DNA from: an uncultured Sphingomonadaceae bacterium
GTDB taxonomy: Bacteria > Pseudomonadota > Alphaproteobacteria > Sphingomonadales > Sphingomonadaceae
DNA length: 10,719 nucleotides
Reading direction: 5' to 3'
NCBI GenBank assembly: GCA_938003725.1
Contig: CALKXX010000205.1
Location: 1 to 10,719 of the forward strand
Below are positions 7,174 through 10,719 of the stretch, piece after piece (position 1 is the first letter of the stretch; each line of letters starts with the position of its first letter). The position numbers and the translations under genes are program-made. The notes under the pieces are model-generated. The model was not told the origin of the DNA. It made no database searches and worked only from the letters and a program-made list of their open reading frames with translations.

Positions 7174-8049
7174 ATGTTTTCCGGCTCAATTCCGGCTCTG
7201 GCGACTCCCTTTTGCGACGGATCGTTTGCGGAGGACGTATTCCGTGCATTTGTCGATTGGCAAATTGACCAAGGCAGCAGCGCTCTGGTTCCCTGTGGGA
7301 CCACAGGCGAGGCATCGACGCTTTCCAATGCAGAGCATCACCGTGTTATCGAAGTGTGTATCGAACAGGCGGCGGGACGGGTTCCCGTCATCGCAGGTTG
7401 TGGGTCAAATGATACAACTAACGCTTTGTTACATCTGAATTTTTCGAAAAAATGCGGCGCAGCGGCGGGGCTTGTGGTCGCGCCATATTATAACCGTCCC
7501 AATCAGGATGGTATCTATGCACATTTTGAAACCCTGACTCAGGGTAATGATTTGCCGCTGGTATTGTACAATGTGCCGGCACGAACAGTGACTGATATTT
7601 TGCCTGAAACAGTTGCAGCTTTGTCCAAGCTGCCGACGGTGGCTGCGATTAAAGATGCAAGCGGTAGTCTTGATCGAGTGACCGAGCACCGATTGGATTG
7701 TGAACAGGATTTCTGCCTGCTCTCCGGGGTTGATGAATTGTCTCTGGCGTTCAACGCATCCGGCGGAGTTGGCTGTATCTCTGTCACTGCCAATGTTGCG
7801 CCAAAATTATGTGCTGAATTTCAAGCTGCTTGCGCTGCGGGTGACTATAAGAAGGCACTCGAATTGAACGATGTGCTTTATCCGCTGCACAAGGCGCTAT
7901 TCTCCGATGCTTCTCCGGGGCCGATCAAATACGCCTTGTCGCGTGTGGTCGACGGATTTCCAACGGATTTGCGCCTTCCCATGACACGGCCTTCAGACGC
8001 CAGCTGTAAACAGGTTGACGCCGCTCTTGAAGGGGCTGGCCTGATCTAA
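7174..8049 (+). CDS. dapA: 4-hydroxy-tetrahydrodipicolinate synthase
   Basis: Condenses pyruvate with aspartate-semialdehyde in the first committed step to diaminopimelate and lysine; acts in the cytoplasm, normally as a tetramer. The 291-residue TIM-barrel protein has the full size of the family. The active site is complete and offset by one from E. coli DapA: GTTGE with Thr43/Thr44, Tyr106 in APYYNRP, Tyr132 and Arg137 in YNVPART, and the Schiff-base Lys160 in AAIKDASG. Near the C-terminus the usual NPxPVK is SPGPIK here (247-252). It opens a tight gene string with smpB (13-base gap), a DUF2062 gene and cckA, and is divergent from slt. The product feeds the meso-DAP of peptidoglycan that the lytic transglycosylase next door cleaves, although the two genes need not be coregulated. 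Confidence 0.97.
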   Translation: MFSGSIPALATPFCDGSFAEDVFRAFVDWQIDQGSSALVPCGTTGEASTLSNAEHHRVIEVCIEQAAGRVPVIAGCGSNDTTNALLHLNFSKKCGAAAGLVVAPYYNRPNQDGIYAHFETLTQGNDLPLVLYNVPARTVTDILPETVAALSKLPTVAAIKDASGSLDRVTEHRLDCEQDFCLLSGVDELSLAFNASGGVGCISVTANVAPKLCAEFQAACAAGDYKKALELNDVLYPLHKALFSDASPGPIKYALSRVVDGFPTDLRLPMTRPSDASCKQVDAALEGAGLI

Positions 8050-8063
8050 TGGCTCGAATCTGA
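8049..8063 (+). other. Four-codon reading frame bridging dapA and smpB
   Basis: The dapA stop overlaps an ATG (TAATG), which reads ATG-GCT-CGA-ATC-TGA (Met-Ala-Arg-Ile). Its stop overlaps the smpB start (TGATG). Each junction shares one base. The only purine-rich stretch upstream (GAAGGGG, 8029-8035) is 13 bases from this ATG but 27 from that of smpB, and smpB has no Shine-Dalgarno sequence of its own. This could let terminating ribosomes step from dapA to smpB. It is short enough to be chance, and no translation is shown. Confidence 0.25.
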
Positions 8064-8545
8064 TGGCAAAACCTCGTCCCACCGAATTTGATAAGAAGAA
8101 GATTGTCGCCGAGAATCGGCGTGCGCGCTATGATTATCATCTCGATGAGAAGTTCGAGGCAGGCATCATGCTGACCGGAACCGAAGTCAAGTCCCTCCGA
8201 TTCGGGTCGGGCGCGATCGCGGAAAGCTATGCAGAGGTCAAAGATGACGAAGTCTGGTTGATCAACGCCAATATTCCAGAGTGGAGTCACGGCAACCGGA
8301 ACAATCACACACCGGCACGGCCGCGTAAATTGTTGTTGAACAGACGGGAAATCAACAAGCTCTATGGCGCGGTCAATCGCAAAGGTATGACGATTGTTCC
8401 GATCTCCATATATTTTAACAGCAAGGGTCGCGCCAAGCTGGAATTGGCGTTGGCCAAGGGCAAGAAGGCACCGGACAAACGTGCGACCGAGAAGGATCGC
8501 GATTGGAAACGGCAGCAGGGCCGATTGATGCGCGAACATGGCTGA
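8063..8545 (+). CDS. smpB: SsrA-binding protein SmpB
   Basis: Binds tmRNA and brings it to ribosomes stalled on broken messages (trans-translation). The 160-residue protein is normal in length. It shows the family blocks in order: VAENRRARYDYHL (15-27), FEAGIMLTGTEVKSLR (31-46) leading to AIAESYAEV, VWLINANIPEW (64-74), NHTPARPRKLLLNRREI (81-97), and the basic C-terminal tail ATEKDRDWKRQQGRLMR (141-157) that lies in the empty mRNA channel, with the conserved DW pair at 147-148. No strong ribosome binding site precedes ATG 8063, which suggests translation coupled to dapA. Its last eight bases overlap the next gene. The tmRNA gene ssrA is not in the window. Confidence 0.97.
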   Translation: MAKPRPTEFDKKKIVAENRRARYDYHLDEKFEAGIMLTGTEVKSLRFGSGAIAESYAEVKDDEVWLINANIPEWSHGNRNNHTPARPRKLLLNRREINKLYGAVNRKGMTIVPISIYFNSKGRAKLELALAKGKKAPDKRATEKDRDWKRQQGRLMREHG

Positions 8546-9161
8546 GCGCAAACCAAAGTTATCAGACAAGGATTTCGCAGCGCAGACGATCAAACGGTTT
8601 GCAAGGTGGTTCGAGAGTAAGATGCCAACGCGTGAAGGCATGGAGAAAAATCGGTATCTAAAGCCGATAGCCCACCGTTTCCTGCGCTCTGACTTGTGGC
8701 GCTTTACCCGGCGTTCGGTGCCGCGCGGCGTCGCGCTTGGCATGCTTGCAGCGTTCCTGATCCCTGTCGGGCAAATATTTGGTGCGGTGTTCATGGCATT
8801 GCCAGTACGCGCGAATGTTCCAATCGCTGCCGTCACAACTTTCATTACGAACCCGTTCACCTATCCGTTCTGGATCGCAGCAGCCAATCAGCTCGGCAAA
8901 TTTATATTGCGGATAGATGCGATGACTTATGGACAGCCGTTAAATACCCAAATACGCAGCGAGTTCGGTGAATGGCTAAGCTGGCTTGTGCGCGAAGCGG
9001 GCGTAACGGCGTTTGGATTTTTGGTGCTGGCGATATTCTTTGCTGCTCTGGGTTATGTCGTGAGCTCTTTTGGTTGGCGTTGGTGGATTGGCAAAAAACG
9101 GCAACGCCGTCTCAGAAAATTCATGGATAATAGGCAAATGCAGGACGGATCAGGCGCATGA
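8538..9161 (+). CDS. DUF2062 membrane protein
   Basis: A 207-residue inner-membrane protein of the DUF2062 family, whose function is not known to me. The N-terminal 60 residues are basic and cytoplasmic by the positive-inside rule (PTREGMEKNRYLKPI, 30-44; RSDLWRFTRRSVPRG, 50-64). The domain follows, with three likely membrane segments (about 64-88, 94-117, 153-178) and the typical small-residue stretch RGVALGMLAAFLIPVGQ (63-79), then ITNPFTYPFW (103-112). The tail is strongly basic (KKRQRRLRKF, 186-195). The start ATG lies inside the end of smpB (8-base overlap, ATGGCTGAG containing the smpB TGA), so translational coupling is likely. The gene ends 12 bases before cckA. Confidence 0.85.
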   Translation: MAERKPKLSDKDFAAQTIKRFARWFESKMPTREGMEKNRYLKPIAHRFLRSDLWRFTRRSVPRGVALGMLAAFLIPVGQIFGAVFMALPVRANVPIAAVTTFITNPFTYPFWIAAANQLGKFILRIDAMTYGQPLNTQIRSEFGEWLSWLVREAGVTAFGFLVLAIFFAALGYVVSSFGWRWWIGKKRQRRLRKFMDNRQMQDGSGA

Positions 9162-9162
9162 T

Positions 9163-9167
9163 GGAGG
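9163..9167 (+). promoter_or_regulatory. Ribosome binding site of cckA
   Basis: GGAGG lies 6 bases before ATG 9174, the strongest Shine-Dalgarno sequence in the window. It selects 9174 over the ATGATG at 9158, whose frame stops after eight codons. cckA therefore has its own good initiation signal inside the gene string. Confidence 0.7.
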
Positions 9168-9173
9168 CGGTAA

Positions 9174-10719
9174 ATGGCCAGTAAAGCGCGGGAAGATATT
9201 TCTTTGCTTAATCCGAGTACCCGAAAGGCTGTCACGGATTCCAGGATAAGGTTGGCGCTATTGGCTGTTGCGATATTGGCCTCTCTTGGGCTTCTTTATT
9301 GGCAGGTACAAAACACCGCTTTGCTTGTTGCCTTTCTCGCATTGGTGATCAGTGGAAGTGCCGTCGTCTATTTTCTGCGCCCGGAAGCGAACGCGGCTGA
9401 TGACGATGCAGCGGATGCCTCGGATTGGGCTGTGACCCGTTTGGTGGCCGATCAATCAGAAATTGGCCTGGCAATCACCGATCGCGCAGGGCGATTGGTC
9501 TGTGCAAATGAATTGTTTACCAAGTGGTTTAATGGTCCAGCGATACCGCCTGAACTCCCGCTGCAAGCTGGCGGCAATGAATTGTTGGCGACGGCCGGCA
9601 GGAATGCGTGGCGGGATGGCCGCGGATATGCAGAAGGGCTGAAGCGCGGAGTTGCTGAATATAACGCAAAGGTCGTGCGTGCGGGACAGGGCGACGAATA
9701 TTTGCTGTGGCAATTTAAGCCAAAGATTCAAGCAGATATTCTGGATGAAATGATCCGTATGGTGGGCGGCGGCGGTGGCCGCGCGTTGTCAGAGGCGGGT
9801 ATGCTGGCTTCGGTCATAGGCAGCGAAGGCAGAATCAGGGCGTCTAATCAATCATTTGCTGTGCGGGCAACCGGACGGATTGATGCCAATATATCTGGGC
9901 GGAATTTTACCAATTTTCTGCGTTCTGATGATAAAGGCGCAATCTTTTTTGAGCGTGACGGACAGCATGGGTCGCCGGTGCGCCTTTTCCATATCCCGCT
10001 AGACCGCGAAAAGGAGAAAGCCCCCGCGCTGATCCTGTTGATTGATGATGATGGCGGTATGGTCGAACGGGGCAAGGCATTGGAACAGGTCGAGTCCATG
10101 TTGTCGCTATTGCCATTGGGTCTTGCCTTGACGGACAGAGATGGCCGTTTCCTGTTTCTAAACGACGCATTTGCGCGAACTGCTGGCCTTAAAGAAGGGG
10201 CGAGCCCTCTCTATCCCGGCGATATTATGATCCGTGATGATAAATCCGCAGTGGCTGATGCAGTACGCCGTTATGCCAGCGGCCCTCCGATGGCGGGTGA
10301 TCTGGCGGTGCGGCTGCGCGCTGGCGGAGAAGAACCGGTGGCCCTTGGCATTGCGGGTGTTAGAGGTCTTGGCGATGCGGCGGTTTTGCTTTCCATCAAG
10401 GATAATAGCGAGGAAACCAAATTGAAATCACAGGTTGCACAGGCAACCAAGATGCAAGCCGTGGGGCAACTAGCAGGAGGGGTTGCGCATGATTTCAACA
10501 ATATATTGACCGCGATCATTGGGCATTGTGATTTAATGCTATTGCGCCATTCGCCGGGCGATAGTGATTATGACGATATTCAGCAGGTTAAGAATAACAG
10601 TAATCGTGCCGCTGGTTTGACGCGGCAATTGCTCGCCTTCTCGCGGCAACAGACATTGCGGCCACAGATATTGCAATTGCCAGATGTGGTGGCCGATGTA
10701 TCGAACCTGTTAAAGCGTC
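9174..10719 (+). CDS. cckA: Hybrid sensor histidine kinase CckA, 3'-truncated by window edge
   Basis: In alphaproteobacteria CckA phosphorylates ChpT, which passes phosphate to CtrA and CpdR to control cell cycle, motility or development; it can also act as a phosphatase. The frame is open for 515 codons to the window end. Two membrane segments (about 27-42 and 47-67) with almost no periplasmic loop come first, then a region resembling degenerate PAS folds (about 88-182, 206-290, 303-411; one shows LTDRDGRFLFLN, 319-330). A Gly-rich linker GGGGG lies at 198-202. The DHp domain begins KMQAVGQLAGGVAHDFNNIL (426-445), with phospho-acceptor His439 and QLLAFSRQQTLRPQ (485-498), a block very close to Caulobacter CckA as I recall it. 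The CA ATPase and receiver domains lie beyond the window. It is the last visible gene of the dapA-smpB-DUF2062 string. Confidence 0.92.
   Translation, partial: MASKAREDISLLNPSTRKAVTDSRIRLALLAVAILASLGLLYWQVQNTALLVAFLALVISGSAVVYFLRPEANAADDDAADASDWAVTRLVADQSEIGLAITDRAGRLVCANELFTKWFNGPAIPPELPLQAGGNELLATAGRNAWRDGRGYAEGLKRGVAEYNAKVVRAGQGDEYLLWQFKPKIQADILDEMIRMVGGGGGRALSEAGMLASVIGSEGRIRASNQSFAVRATGRIDANISGRNFTNFLRSDDKGAIFFERDGQHGSPVRLFHIPLDREKEKAPALILLIDDDGGMVERGKALEQVESMLSLLPLGLALTDRDGRFLFLNDAFARTAGLKEGASPLYPGDIMIRDDKSAVADAVRRYASGPPMAGDLAVRLRAGGEEPVALGIAGVRGLGDAAVLLSIKDNSEETKLKSQVAQATKMQAVGQLAGGVAHDFNNILTAIIGHCDLMLLRHSPGDSDYDDIQQVKNNSNRAAGLTRQLLAFSRQQTLRPQILQLPDVVADVSNLLKR

Noticed and set aside
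7049..7315. 89-codon upstream extension of slt
   Set aside because: It would overlap the start of dapA by 142 bases on the opposite strand and would bury a clear signal peptide; ATG 7048 has its own AAGGAG.
7925..8860. Open frame of 311 codons on the minus strand across dapA, smpB and the DUF2062 gene
   Set aside because: It lies antisense to three conserved genes, its peptide resembles no family I know and is rich in Arg and Cys, as expected of a shadow frame.

Overview
The window reads as an ordinary, densely coded chromosomal segment of an alphaproteobacterium, most likely a member of the Sphingomonadales with moderate GC (in the style of Parasphingorhabdus or Sphingorhabdus). This placement rests on the protein style of AspRS, DapA, SmpB and CckA, on the presence of a CckA-type hybrid kinase, and on a dispersed repeat fragment (TTTCGACAAGCTCAGGA) that I recall as common in sphingomonad genomes. 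It is inference from memory, not from a search. I see no phage, transposon, CRISPR array, toxin-antitoxin pair or biosynthetic island, and no RNA gene.

Left part (1-3012, plus strand): the 3' two-thirds of aspS (aspartyl-tRNA synthetase), then an alpha/beta-hydrolase, then a single-domain PPK2-family polyphosphate kinase. The spacers are 85 and 53 bases, so cotranscription is possible but not shown. The open frame of the hydrolase could be extended upstream through a repeat fragment. I place the start at 1313, after it.

Middle part (3019-7048, minus strand): a soluble lytic transglycosylase (Slt70 type, with signal peptide), followed 142 bases downstream by a five-TM alkaline-phosphatase-superfamily enzyme of the LTA-synthase/phosphoglycerol-transferase kind, with serine at the nucleophile position. 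Both act in the envelope. The latter converges on ppk2 with only 6 bases between stop codons.

Right part (7174-10719, plus strand): a tight gene string dapA, smpB, a DUF2062 membrane protein and cckA (3' end cut by the window), with gaps of 13, -8 and 12 bases, most likely one operon. It joins lysine/peptidoglycan precursor synthesis, ribosome rescue and the top kinase of the CtrA cell-cycle phosphorelay. The 125-base divergent spacer between slt and dapA carries a palindrome, TTGGCA-N7-TGCCAA, that also fits the GG-N10-GC pattern of a sigma-54 promoter. It is the most testable unexplained signal here.

No clearly new biological system was found. The points most worth checking are the sigma-54-like palindrome, a four-codon reading frame bridging dapA and smpB, the substrate of the LTA-synthase-like enzyme, and the smpB-cckA operon linkage.
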